Made by a program: the position numbers and the translations under genes. Positions 39,785-48,799 of a DNA stretch of 54,808 bases are shown here, piece after piece. The notes under the pieces are model-generated. The model worked only from the letters and a program-made list of their open reading frames with translations, was not told the origin of the DNA and did not search any database. The stretch covers positions 1 to 54,808 of the forward strand of contig JBIQHD010000031.1 of assembly GCA_044508835.1 (NCBI GenBank). The letters are read 5' to 3'. The stretch is from JAKFDI01 sp044508835. Its GTDB lineage: Bacteria > Pseudomonadota > Gammaproteobacteria > Burkholderiales > Burkholderiaceae_C. Every line of letters begins with the position of its first letter. The first letter of the stretch is position 1.

Positions 39785-41485
39785 ATGCTGAATCGAGCAG
39801 TCGCTGCTGCATTCCCACTCGCCTTGATCCTCGCCACCGCGGCCTGCGGGGGATCCGACGATCCGCCCGAGCCGCAGGCCCAGGCGGCGCCGCTGTCCTG
39901 CGCGGAGATGGCAGGCCTCACGGTGCCGGCCGACCGGATCGGCCTGCCCACCACGGGCGCCCGGGTCACCGCCGCGCAGGTCGTGGCCGCCTCGGGAACG
40001 GGCGCGGCGGCCCGGCCGGAGCATTGCCTGGTCTCCGGCGAGATCGCGCCGGTGGACCCGGCGGCGCCGGGCATCCGGTTCAACCTCGCGCTGCCCACGG
40101 CATGGAACACCAAGGTCCTGATGCTGGGCGGCGGCGGGCTCGACGGCACCGTGCCGAACGTCGTGGGCAACGTGTCGGCGGGCCCGACCGATCAGCCGCT
40201 GCCCATCGCGCGGGGCTACGCCGTCTTCGGCAGCGACTCCGGCCACCAGGCCGGCCCGCTTGCGAGCCTCGACGCCTCCTTCGGGCTGAACGACGAGGCC
40301 CTGCACAACTACAACGCCGGCGACGCGCTGAAGAAGACGCGCGACGTGGCGATGGCCCTCGTCCAGGCGCGGTACGCCGCGACGGCCACCCGGTCCTACT
40401 TCTCCGGCGGCTCGACCGGCGGACGCGAGGCCCTGACGGCCATCCAGCGCTGGCCGGCGGACTGGGACGGCGCCATCGCGTGGTACCCCGCGCGGGCCGG
40501 CATGGTTAGCATCCTCGGCGGCCACCGCATGAGCCGGGCGCTGGCCCAGCCGGGGGCCTACCCCAACGCGGCCAAGCGCGAGGCGCTGTTCAAGGCGGCC
40601 GTGCAGGCCTGCGACGGCTTCGACGGCGCCATGGACGGCATCATCAGCCACCAGGACCGCTGCAACGCGGTCTTCGACCCGTCGACGGCGCAGGTGGACG
40701 GCGCGCCCCTGCGATGCGCGGGAGGCGCGGACACGGGCGACGACTGCCTGTCGGACGCCCAGATCGCCGCGATGAACGTGATCAACACGCCCACGAACCT
40801 GAACTACCTCGCCAGCGGCGAGACGCAGCACCCGGGGTACAACGTCTGGGGCGCCGACACGGGCATCTACACGTGGACGTCGCCGGTACAGGCCACGGTC
40901 GACTTCCTCGCCTTCAACCGCTCGGCGCCGACGCTGCCGATGCCGGCCGACGCGCCCTACATCAGCATCTACACCGACCAGTGGATCAAGTACCACGTGA
41001 CCCGCGATCCGGGCTACGACTCCCTGTCGCTGGACCCCGAGAACCCGGGCGCGTGGGCCTCCCGCATCAGCCTGCTGAGCACCGCCCTCGACGCCAAGAC
41101 CGACCTGTCGGCGTTCGCGGCCAGGGGCGGCAAGCTGCTCATGGCGCACGGCGTGAACGACGTGCTCGTCAGCAGCCGCTCGACGCGCGCCTACTACAAC
41201 ACGCTGGTGGCGCAGGCGGATGCGCAGGCCGTGCGCAGCTTCGTGCGCTACTACGAGGTGCCCGGCTACAACCATGCGGCCAGCAGCGTGTTCAACGCCA
41301 CCTGGGACTCGCTGACCGCGCTGGAGAACTGGGTGGAGAAGGCCACGGCGCCCGTCGACCAGGTGACGAAGGACACCGTGGGCGTGCCCGGCCGCACGCG
41401 GCCGATGTGCGAGTACCCGAAGTGGCCGCAGTACAAGGGCAGCGGCGACGTGAACGCGGCGTCCTCCTTCGCCTGCGTGGGCTGA
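39785..41485 (+). CDS. Tannase/feruloyl esterase-family secreted esterase
   Basis: A 566-residue protein started at ATG 39785 (MLNRAVAAAFPLALILATAA), with a signal sequence and C21 at a lipobox-like position, so a lipoprotein is possible. RSYFSGGSTGGREALTAIQR (about 201-220) carries the nucleophile serine. GVNDVLVS (about 456) and GYNHAAS (about 496) give the aspartate and histidine. Paired cysteines around the triad fit tannase/FaeB-type enzymes that cleave aromatic esters. Its product could feed the adjacent ring-cleavage operon. GGAG is 11 bases upstream, rather far. Confidence 0.88.
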   Translation: MLNRAVAAAFPLALILATAACGGSDDPPEPQAQAAPLSCAEMAGLTVPADRIGLPTTGARVTAAQVVAASGTGAAARPEHCLVSGEIAPVDPAAPGIRFNLALPTAWNTKVLMLGGGGLDGTVPNVVGNVSAGPTDQPLPIARGYAVFGSDSGHQAGPLASLDASFGLNDEALHNYNAGDALKKTRDVAMALVQARYAATATRSYFSGGSTGGREALTAIQRWPADWDGAIAWYPARAGMVSILGGHRMSRALAQPGAYPNAAKREALFKAAVQACDGFDGAMDGIISHQDRCNAVFDPSTAQVDGAPLRCAGGADTGDDCLSDAQIAAMNVINTPTNLNYLASGETQHPGYNVWGADTGIYTWTSPVQATVDFLAFNRSAPTLPMPADAPYISIYTDQWIKYHVTRDPGYDSLSLDPENPGAWASRISLLSTALDAKTDLSAFAARGGKLLMAHGVNDVLVSSRSTRAYYNTLVAQADAQAVRSFVRYYEVPGYNHAASSVFNATWDSLTALENWVEKATAPVDQVTKDTVGVPGRTRPMCEYPKWPQYKGSGDVNAASSFACVG

Positions 41486-41502
41486 GGCGGGCGGCCGGGC
41501 CC

Positions 41503-42525
41503 TCAGCGCTTGAAGTCCCGGGGGGCCTTGCCCGTCCAGCGCTTGAAGGCGCGGCGGAAGTTGGCCGCATCGCTGAACCCGACCAGGGCGGCGATGTCGT
41601 CGGTCTTCATGTTCGTCGTGCGTAGGTACTCGATGGCCAGCGAGGAGCGGACGTCGTCGACGATCTCCCCGAACGAGGTGCCTTCGCCCTCGAGCTTGCG
41701 CCGCAGCGTGCGCTCGTGCATGTGCACCATGTCCGCCACCTCGTCGAGCGTCGGCAGCCGCCCCGGCGAGGTCATCAGGATCTGGTAGACCTGCCCGGAG
41801 GCGCCCGCGGAGATCTTCGCCTGGCCGATCAGCCGCTCGCACGTAGCCTGCATCAGGGTCGACGTGAGCTTGTGGGCGAGCTGCGTCGGCTGGTCGAGGA
41901 TGCCGGCGTCGAAGTGCAGCTCGCACGCCGGCGCGCTGAAGCTCACCGGGCACTCGAGGAAGCGGGCGTAGTGGTCCGCGTGCGCGGGCGCCCGGTACGA
42001 CAGGGTCGCCTTGACCGGCCGGCACGACGGCCCGGCGACGTCCTTGAGGTGCACGGCGTGCTGCACCAGCTGCTGCTCGAAGAGGAAGCGATGCAGGTCG
42101 GCGCTCAGCTCCGGGCAGGCGAGGCGGGGAAAGCTCCAGATGGCGGCGCCGGCCTCCTCGCGCCACTCGATGACCACGGTCGGCGTGGCCAGGCGGTGGT
42201 ACTTCACCCCCTCGTCGAAGAAGTGCCTGAGCGTCAGGCTGCACATCAGCGCGTACCCGTACATGCCGTAGGCCGACAGGTGCATCTTGCGGCCGACGAG
42301 GAAGGGCGTGATCGGGTCCGGCACGAGGCGGACGGCGTTGCGGCAGGCCGCGAGGTACTGCCCGACGGAGGTGAGCGTCTGCGCGTCGTCGAGCGCCTCG
42401 ACCGGCAGGCCGGTGCCCTTCAGCGTCTCGGCCGCGGGGACGCCGAGGCCGGCCAGGGTCTCGACGAGCGCGCTCAGCTTGTAGGGCGCATAGATCTTGT
42501 CGTTGAGCCAAGGATTGAGCGCCAT
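41503..42525 (-). CDS. AraC-family transcriptional regulator
   Basis: A 340-residue protein starting MALNPWLNDKIYAPYKLSAL. The N-terminal 200 residues resemble the AraC-type dimerisation domain of OruR/ArgR-like regulators. The C-terminal domain has two helix-turn-helices (LPTLDEVADMVHMHERTLRR and NMKTDDIAALVGFSDAANFR) and ends RRAFKRWTGKAPRDFKR. It is divergent from the ABC importer genes and also sits next to the esterase, so either could be its target. Confidence 0.92.
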   Translation of the reverse strand: MALNPWLNDKIYAPYKLSALVETLAGLGVPAAETLKGTGLPVEALDDAQTLTSVGQYLAACRNAVRLVPDPITPFLVGRKMHLSAYGMYGYALMCSLTLRHFFDEGVKYHRLATPTVVIEWREEAGAAIWSFPRLACPELSADLHRFLFEQQLVQHAVHLKDVAGPSCRPVKATLSYRAPAHADHYARFLECPVSFSAPACELHFDAGILDQPTQLAHKLTSTLMQATCERLIGQAKISAGASGQVYQILMTSPGRLPTLDEVADMVHMHERTLRRKLEGEGTSFGEIVDDVRSSLAIEYLRTTNMKTDDIAALVGFSDAANFRRAFKRWTGKAPRDFKR

Positions 42526-42859
42526 GGGTTCGCTGCTCCCGTGTGTCCGCTTCGGACCCCTCTTGCCCGGCGCCGCCCGCCCGGCCCGCGGCGGGCCTGG
42601 AGTTTCGAGAAGAGGCCGTTGATCGGCGCGATCGTCGGCGAATCGACGGCCTCGAGGACTCAGGGTTAACGAGGGTCGGCTTTGTCCGTTTGCGACTCTC
42701 GATAAGCCGGGAAAGACCTGTGACGGCGAGGACCCGCTTCCTAACATTTCGCCCGTCGCCGGCCATGCGCATGCGCCGGCGGCGCCCGGCGCCGGCTGCC
42801 ATGAACAGCCCGCACGCGCGGCCTTCCGCGGCCGTCCATCGAAATCCAGGAGACATGTC
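42526..42859. other. 334-bp divergent region between the AraC gene and the ABC importer
   Basis: No gene is seen. The section 42660-42760 is the least GC-rich part (GGGTTAACGAGG, CGATAAGCC, CCTAACATTTC) and probably holds the promoters. One TTTGTCCG (42681-42688) resembles the direct-repeat motif before the esterase gene. CAGGAG stands about six bases before the importer start. Confidence 0.5.
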
Positions 42860-44101
42860 ATGAACCCACTTCGCCTGCTGGGCCCGGTCCCGGCGCTGTG
42901 CCTCGCGTCCGGCATCGCCGCCGCCGCTCCGGTCAAGATCGGCCTGGTCGACACCCTGTCGGGTCCCCAGGCGTCGACCGGGCTCGCGTACCGCGCCGCG
43001 GTGCGCTACACCGTCGACCGGCTCAACGGCGCCGGCGGCTGGAACGGCGAGCCGGTGCAGCTGATCGAGTACGACAACCAGGGCGGCCCGGCGGGCGCGT
43101 CCGACAAGCTGAAGGCGGCGATCGCCGACGGCGTGCAGATCGTCGTGCAGGGCGCGTCGTCGGCGATCGGCGGCCAGATCACCGAGGACGTGCGCAAGCA
43201 CAACCTGCGCAACCCGGGCCGCGAGCTGGTCTACATCAACGTCGGCGCCGAGGCCCTGGAGCTCACCGGCGAGAAGTGCAACTTCCATCACTTCCGCTTC
43301 GCCGGCAACGCGCAGATGCGCATCAAGGTGCTGGTGCAGGCGATGAAGCAGGCCGGGGCGCTGGGCACCCGGGTCTACGCGATCAACCAGAACTACTCCT
43401 GGGGCCAGGACGTGGAGCAGGCGGTCGTCGACAACGCCGCCGCCGGCGGCTACGAGGTGGTCGACAAGACGCTGCACGACGTCAACAAGATCCAGGACTT
43501 CGCGCCCTACGTCGCCAAGATCGGCGGCAGCCGCGCCGACACGGTGATGACGGGCAACTGGTCCAACGACCTGCTGCTGATGATGAAGTCGGCCCGCGCC
43601 GCCGGCCTCAAGGCCCGCTTCGGCACGGTGTTCCTCGACCAGCCCGGCAACCTGTCGAACGCCGGCGAGACGGCGATCGGCCACTTCGTCGCGCACACCT
43701 TCAACCCCGAGGCCGCGGGGGCCGAGGGCGAGCGCTTCGTGCGCGACTACACCGCCCGGAGCGGGCACGCGCCGGTGTTCATCGAGGCGCAGACGGTGTT
43801 CGGCATGCAGATGGTGGGCGAAGCGCTCAAGCGCACGAAGCCGGCGGGCAGCGGCATGCTGGACGTCAACGCCTTCGCCAGGAACCTGGAGGCCGCGCGG
43901 CTGCAAACGCCCATGGGCGAGATGAGCATGCGCGCGGCCGACCACCAGGTGCAGATGCCGATGGTGGTGTCCATGGTGAGCCGGGACGCGGCCTACAAGG
44001 CCGACGGCACCGACATGGGCTTCAAGCCGGTGAAGGTGTTCTCGGCCGAGGAGTCGGCGGTGCCGGCGCAGCCCAGCTGCAAGATGCGGCGGCCGGACTG
44101 A
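42860..44101 (+). CDS. Liv-type ABC transporter substrate-binding protein
   Basis: A 413-residue exported protein starting MNPLRLLGPVPALCLASGIA with signal cleavage near AAA-APV (residue 23). VKIGLVDTLSGPQASTGLAY (about 25-44) and the following layout match type I periplasmic binding proteins of the branched-chain amino acid family. Many members in Burkholderiales bind aromatic acids or other compounds rather than amino acids. It leads an operon with two permeases, two ATPases and two catabolic enzymes. Confidence 0.93.
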   Translation: MNPLRLLGPVPALCLASGIAAAAPVKIGLVDTLSGPQASTGLAYRAAVRYTVDRLNGAGGWNGEPVQLIEYDNQGGPAGASDKLKAAIADGVQIVVQGASSAIGGQITEDVRKHNLRNPGRELVYINVGAEALELTGEKCNFHHFRFAGNAQMRIKVLVQAMKQAGALGTRVYAINQNYSWGQDVEQAVVDNAAAGGYEVVDKTLHDVNKIQDFAPYVAKIGGSRADTVMTGNWSNDLLLMMKSARAAGLKARFGTVFLDQPGNLSNAGETAIGHFVAHTFNPEAAGAEGERFVRDYTARSGHAPVFIEAQTVFGMQMVGEALKRTKPAGSGMLDVNAFARNLEAARLQTPMGEMSMRAADHQVQMPMVVSMVSRDAAYKADGTDMGFKPVKVFSAEESAVPAQPSCKMRRPD

Positions 44102-44106
44102 CGGCG

Positions 44107-45054
44107 ATGGACGCCAACGCCTTGGTCTTCGCGCTGCTCAACGGCGTCATCTACGGCCTGCTGCTGTTCATGGTGTCGGCCGGGCTGACGCTGATCTTCG
44201 GGATGATGGGCATCCTGAACTTCGCGCATGCGTCGTTCTACATGCTGGGGGCGTACTTCGCGTACGCGCTGCAGGGGCTGCTCGGCTTCGCCGGCGCCCT
44301 GGTCGCGGCCACGCTGCTGGCCGGCCTGGTCGGGGTGGCGGTGGAGCGCTGGTTCCTGCGGCGGGTGCACCGCCACGGCCATGCGCACGAGCTGCTGCTC
44401 ACCTTCGGCCTCGCCTTCATCATCGCGGAGACGATCAAGCTCTTCTTCGGCAACTTCCCGGTCGACTACCGCATTCCCCCGTCGCTCGACGTGGCGGCCT
44501 TCGCCATCGGCGAGCAGCAGTACCCCGCCTACCGGCTGCTGATGGGGGCGGTGGCCGTGGCGATGTTCGGCGCCGTCTGGCTGCTGCTCACGCGCACGCG
44601 GGTGGGCATCGTCGTGCGCTCGGCGATCTACCGGCCGCGCATGGCCGAGGCCCTCGGGCACGACGTGCAGCGGGTGTTCATGGGCGTGTTCGGCGTCGGC
44701 GCCGCGCTGGCCGGGCTGGCCGGCGCCGTCGCGGGCGCCTTCTACACCACCAGCCCGGACATGGCGCTGTCGATCGGCGTGATGGTGTTCGTGATCGTCG
44801 TCGTCGGCGGCCTCGGCTCGCTGGGCGGCGCGATGCTGGCCTCGCTGCTGATCGGCATCCTCACCTCGCTGGCGGTCGGCATCGACCACAGCGCCGCCGA
44901 CCTGCTCGCGCTGGCCGGCGCCCGCGGCTGGGCAGAGTCGGTGGGCGGGCTGCTCACGCTGAAGGTGTCCAGCCTGGCGGCGACCCTCCCGTTCGCGCTG
45001 ATGCTGCTGGTGCTGATGGTGCGTCCCTCCGGCCTGATGGGCGAGAAGGCATGA
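44107..45054 (+). CDS. livH: Liv-type ABC permease (LivH)
   Basis: A 315-residue membrane protein starting MDANALVFALLNGVIYGLLL with about eight hydrophobic segments. GLTLIFGMMGILNFAHASFY (about 26-45) and VVVGGLGSLGGAMLASLLIG (about 231-250) are conserved LivH motifs. The gene starts five bases after the binding-protein stop and overlaps livM by four bases. Confidence 0.93.
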   Translation: MDANALVFALLNGVIYGLLLFMVSAGLTLIFGMMGILNFAHASFYMLGAYFAYALQGLLGFAGALVAATLLAGLVGVAVERWFLRRVHRHGHAHELLLTFGLAFIIAETIKLFFGNFPVDYRIPPSLDVAAFAIGEQQYPAYRLLMGAVAVAMFGAVWLLLTRTRVGIVVRSAIYRPRMAEALGHDVQRVFMGVFGVGAALAGLAGAVAGAFYTTSPDMALSIGVMVFVIVVVGGLGSLGGAMLASLLIGILTSLAVGIDHSAADLLALAGARGWAESVGGLLTLKVSSLAATLPFALMLLVLMVRPSGLMGEKA

Positions 45055-46346
45055 CGCAGATGGCACGCACCCTTCCCCTCGTGCTGGCCGGCGTCGCGCT
45101 GCTGGCGGCGCTGCCGGCGCTGCTGCCCTCCGGGCTGCTCAACGCCTCGATCCAGATGCTGATCGCGGCGCTCTTCGCCTGCGCCTACAGCTTGTTGAGC
45201 GGCCGCGCCGGCATGCTGTCGTTCGGCCACGCCGCCTACTTCGGCGTGGGCGCCTTCGCCACCGTGCATGCCATGCAGGCGATCGGCGGCCAGGGCCTGC
45301 TGCCGACGCCGCTGATGCCGCTGGCGGGCGCGGCGGTCGGCCTGGCCGTGGGCGTCGCCGCCGGCTGGTTCGCGACGAAGCGCAGCGGCACCGCCTTCGC
45401 GATGATCACGCTGGCCATCGCCGAGCTGCTGCATGCGCTCGCGCCGCAGCTGAAGGGCTGGTTCGGCGGCGAGTCCGGCCTCTCGACGATGCGCATGCCG
45501 GCCTGGGGCTTCGACTTCGGCTCCACCACGCAGGTCTACTACCTCACGCTGGCCTGGGTGCTGCTGTCGCTGGCGGCGCTGTACGCCCACACCCGCACGC
45601 CGATGGGGCGGCTCACCCTCGCGCTGCGCGAGAACGCGCAGCGGCTGCGCTTCCTCGGCTACGACGTGCACGGCCTGGGCGTCTCGCTCTTCGCCATCTC
45701 GTCGATGTTCTCCGGCATCGCGGGCGGCCTGCAGGCGCTGAACAACGAGGCGGTGAACTACGTGGTGTTCGACGCCGCGGTCTCGGCCGGCGTGGTGCTG
45801 AACAGCTACATCGGCGGCGTCGGCAGCTTTCTCGGCCCGGCGCTGGGGGCCGCGCTGATGACCTTCTTCGGCTACGCCGTGTCCGACGCCACGCAGTCGT
45901 GGCTGCTCTACCAGGGTGTGCTGTTCGTGCTGGTGATGCTGTTCATGCCCGAGGGCCTGGTCGGCCTGGTGTCGTCGGCCGGCCGCCTCGTCGCCCGCCA
46001 CGGCGCGCTGCCCGTGCTGCCGGCCGTGGGGCTCGCGGCGGCGGCCACGCTGCTGCTGTGCGCCGGCGGCGTGTTCATGGTCGAGCTGCTGCAGCGCCTG
46101 TTCTCGCAGGATTACCGCGCGCTGGCGCGCATGGGCGGGTCGATGCCGGCGGTGTGGCTGTTCGGCCGCGGCTGGCTGCCGGCGGCGCCGGCGACCTGGC
46201 TGGCGCCCGCCGCCCTGGCGGCCGCGGGGCTGGGGGCGGCATGGCTCGCCCGCGCCCGTTTCGCCGCCCTGGCCTACCGGGCCGAGCGCCAGGCGCCTGC
46301 CGGACGCGCCGCCGGGCCCGCGGGCGCCGTGGAGCAGGCGCCATGA
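45051..46346 (+). CDS. livM: Liv-type ABC permease (LivM) with C-terminal extension
   Basis: A 431-residue membrane protein. SLLSGRAGMLSFGHAAYFGV (about 46-65) and the EGLVGLVSSAGRL segment are LivM marks. The usual fold ends near residue 310; the last 115 or so residues add two further hydrophobic stretches and an Ala/Pro-rich tail. It overlaps both neighbours by four bases. Confidence 0.9.
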   Translation: MTQMARTLPLVLAGVALLAALPALLPSGLLNASIQMLIAALFACAYSLLSGRAGMLSFGHAAYFGVGAFATVHAMQAIGGQGLLPTPLMPLAGAAVGLAVGVAAGWFATKRSGTAFAMITLAIAELLHALAPQLKGWFGGESGLSTMRMPAWGFDFGSTTQVYYLTLAWVLLSLAALYAHTRTPMGRLTLALRENAQRLRFLGYDVHGLGVSLFAISSMFSGIAGGLQALNNEAVNYVVFDAAVSAGVVLNSYIGGVGSFLGPALGAALMTFFGYAVSDATQSWLLYQGVLFVLVMLFMPEGLVGLVSSAGRLVARHGALPVLPAVGLAAAATLLLCAGGVFMVELLQRLFSQDYRALARMGGSMPAVWLFGRGWLPAAPATWLAPAALAAAGLGAAWLARARFAALAYRAERQAPAGRAAGPAGAVEQAP

Positions 46347-47098
46347 GCCCGTCCATCCTCTCGCTGCGCGGCGTGCGCAAGTCCTTCGGCGACACCGAGA
46401 TCATCCGCGGCGTCGACCTCGCGGTCGCGCCCGGCGAGCGCCGTGCGCTGATCGGCCCGAACGGCGCCGGCAAGTCGACCCTGTTCCACCTGATCTCGGG
46501 CCACCTGGCGCCGTCGGCCGGCGAGATCGCCTTCGACGGCCGGCGCATCGACGGATCGCCGCCGCAGCGCATCAACCGGCGCGGGCTGGCGCGCTCGTTC
46601 CAGATCACCAACATCTTCCCGAGGCTGAGCGTGTTCGAGAACATCCGGATGGCGGTGATGCAGCGCCACGGGCTGCAGTACGCCTTCTGGCGCCCGGTCG
46701 ACGGCATCGCGGCGGTGCGCCAAGCCACCGAACGGCTGCTGGAGAGCGTGCGGCTGCAGCGCCAGGCCCACGCCCTCGCCGGCGAGATGAGCTATTCGGA
46801 GCAGCGCTCGCTGGAGCTGGCGATGACGCTGGCCTCGCAGCCGAAGCTGATCCTGCTCGACGAGCCGATGGCGGGCATGTCGACCGAGGAGACGCAGTAC
46901 ACGCTGGCGCTGATCCGCGAGGTCACCGCCGGCCGCGCGCTGCTGATCGTCGAGCACGACATGGACGTGGTGTTCGCGCTGGCCGACCGCATCAGCGTCC
47001 TGGTGTACGGCGAGGTGATCGCCACCGGCACGCCGGCCGAGATCCGCGCCGACGCCGGCGTGCGCGAGGCCTACCTCGGCGAGGAGGTGGCGGGATGA
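46343..47098 (+). CDS. livG: Liv-type ABC ATPase (LivG)
   Basis: A 251-residue ATPase starting MSPSILSLRGVRKSFGDTEI. Walker A is GPNGAGKST (about 40-48) and Walker B is LILLDEPMAGM (about 171-181). The signature is MSYSEQRSLELAMTL, a family-typical variant of LSGGQ. ARSFQITNIFPRLSVFENIR is a LivG-specific segment. It energises uptake together with the adjacent livF product. Confidence 0.94.
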   Translation: MSPSILSLRGVRKSFGDTEIIRGVDLAVAPGERRALIGPNGAGKSTLFHLISGHLAPSAGEIAFDGRRIDGSPPQRINRRGLARSFQITNIFPRLSVFENIRMAVMQRHGLQYAFWRPVDGIAAVRQATERLLESVRLQRQAHALAGEMSYSEQRSLELAMTLASQPKLILLDEPMAGMSTEETQYTLALIREVTAGRALLIVEHDMDVVFALADRISVLVYGEVIATGTPAEIRADAGVREAYLGEEVAG

Positions 47099-47814
47099 GC
47101 GCCCCGACGCCCTTGCTGCAGGTCGAGGACCTGCACGCGCACTACGGCAAGAGCCACATCCTGCGCGGCGTCGGCTTCGAGGTCGGCCGCGCCGAGGTGC
47201 TGAGCCTGCTGGGGCGCAACGGCTCCGGCCGCTCCACGACGCTGAAGGCGCTGATGGGCCTGGTGCGGCCGACCGCCGGCCGCGTGCGCCTCGCCGCGCG
47301 CGACCTCGCCGGCGCCACGCCGCACGCCATCTGCCGCAGCGGCCTGTCCTACGTGCCCGAGGAGCGCGAGGTGTTCGCCAACCTCACCGTCGACGAGAAC
47401 CTGCGCATGGGCGAGCAGCGGCCCGTGCCGGGCGCGCCGCGCTGGAGCGTCGAGCAGATGTTCGACTACTTCCCGCGGTTGAAGGAGCGGCGCCGCACCA
47501 AGGCCGGCAGCCTGTCCGGCGGCGAGCAGCAGATGCTCACCATCTGCCGCTCGCTGCTCGGCAACCCGCTCGTGATCCTGATCGACGAGCCCACCGAGGG
47601 CCTGGCGCCGAAGATCGTCTCGCAGGTGGGCGAGTGCATCGCCGACCTGCGGCGGCGCGGCGTGTCGGTGGTGCTGGTCGAGCAGAAGCTGGCGATCGCG
47701 CTGAAGGTGTCCACGCGCGTGTGCCTGATGGGACACGGCCGCATCGTCTTCGAAGGCTCCCCGCAGGCGCTCGAATCCGATTCCCGGCTGCTGGCCCAGT
47801 GGCTCGCCGTGTGA
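47095..47814 (+). CDS. livF: Liv-type ABC ATPase (LivF) with arginine in Walker A
   Basis: A 239-residue ATPase. The P-loop reads GRNGSGRSTTLKALMGL, with Arg (CGC) where the nucleotide-binding lysine is expected. Signature SLSGGEQQMLTICRSLL and Walker B LVILIDEPTEGLAP are intact, and YVPEEREVFANLTVDENLRM is a LivF-specific stretch. I recall R at this place in some LivF relatives, so it may be a subfamily trait rather than a defect. It overlaps livG by four bases. Confidence 0.92.
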   Translation: MSAPTPLLQVEDLHAHYGKSHILRGVGFEVGRAEVLSLLGRNGSGRSTTLKALMGLVRPTAGRVRLAARDLAGATPHAICRSGLSYVPEEREVFANLTVDENLRMGEQRPVPGAPRWSVEQMFDYFPRLKERRRTKAGSLSGGEQQMLTICRSLLGNPLVILIDEPTEGLAPKIVSQVGECIADLRRRGVSVVLVEQKLAIALKVSTRVCLMGHGRIVFEGSPQALESDSRLLAQWLAV

Positions 47815-47832
47815 GCCCGAGAAGAACCCACC

Positions 47833-48789
47833 ATGGCAAGAACCCCCTCATCGAAAGTCATCATCAGCTGCGCCGTCACCGGCGCGATGCACACGCCGAC
47901 GATGTCGCCGCACCTGCCGCTGACGCCGGACCAGATCGCCGAGCAGGCCATCGAGGCGGCCGAGGCCGGCGCCGCCATCCTGCACCTGCACGCGCGCGAC
48001 CCGCAGGACGGGCGCCCCACGCCCGATCCGGCGGTCTTCGACCGGTTCGTGCCGAGGATCGCGGCCGCCACCGACGCGGTGATCAACATCACGACCGGCG
48101 GCAGCACCCGCATGACCCTGGACGAGCGGCTCGCGTATCCGCTGCAGGCGAAGCCCGAGATGTGCTCGCTGAACATGGGGTCGATGAACTTCTCGATCCA
48201 TCCCGTCGCGAGCCGGATCGCCGAGTGGCGCCACGCCTGGGAGAAGCCGTACGTCGAAGGCATGGAGGACCTGATCTTCCGCAACACCTTCCGCGACATC
48301 CGCCATGTCGTCGAGGTGCTGGGCCGCGGCTGCGGCACGCGCTTCGAGTTCGAGTGCTACGACGTCGGCCACCTCTACACCCTGGCCCACTTCGTCGACG
48401 AGGGGCTGATTTCCGGGCCGCTGTTCATCCAGGCCGTCTTCGGCATCCTCGGCGGCATCGGGCCGGACCCGGAGAACCTGGTGACGATGCGCAGCACCGC
48501 CGACCGGCTGTTCGGCCGCGACGGCTACCGCTTCTCCGTGCTGGGCGCCGGCCGCCACCAGATGCGCCTGCTGACGATGGCCGCCGTGATGGGCGGCCAT
48601 GTGCGGGTGGGCCTGGAAGACAGCCTGTACCTCGCCCGGGGCCGGCTGGCGCGCTCGTCGGCCGAGCAGGTCCGCAAGATCAGGCGCATCGTCGAGGTGC
48701 TGTCGCTCGACGTGGCCACGCCGGACGAGGCCCGCGCGATGCTCGGGCTCAAGGGCCGCGGCGCCGTCGGCTTCGCCGCCGCGTCATGA
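47833..48789 (+). CDS. Beta-keto acid cleavage enzyme (BKACE family)
   Basis: A 318-residue TIM-barrel protein starting MARTPSSKVIISCAVTGAMH. H51 and H53 in HLHARD and E262 in RVGLEDSLYL are the zinc ligands of the family, with D263 as catalytic partner. BKACEs condense a 3-keto acid with acetyl-CoA and release acetoacetate plus a new CoA ester. It follows livF by 18 bases, and a dehydrogenase gene follows 10 bases later. This order suggests oxidation of a 3-hydroxy acid and then cleavage of the 3-keto product. Confidence 0.93.
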   Translation: MARTPSSKVIISCAVTGAMHTPTMSPHLPLTPDQIAEQAIEAAEAGAAILHLHARDPQDGRPTPDPAVFDRFVPRIAAATDAVINITTGGSTRMTLDERLAYPLQAKPEMCSLNMGSMNFSIHPVASRIAEWRHAWEKPYVEGMEDLIFRNTFRDIRHVVEVLGRGCGTRFEFECYDVGHLYTLAHFVDEGLISGPLFIQAVFGILGGIGPDPENLVTMRSTADRLFGRDGYRFSVLGAGRHQMRLLTMAAVMGGHVRVGLEDSLYLARGRLARSSAEQVRKIRRIVEVLSLDVATPDEARAMLGLKGRGAVGFAAAS

Positions 48790-48799
48790 GGCGGCAGGC

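Noticed and set aside
38681..43945. A single minus-strand open frame of about 1750 codons
   Set aside because: It is a GC-rich shadow. Only its last 267 codons (hpaH) are a gene; the rest is antisense to the esterase and importer genes and out of frame with the AraC gene.
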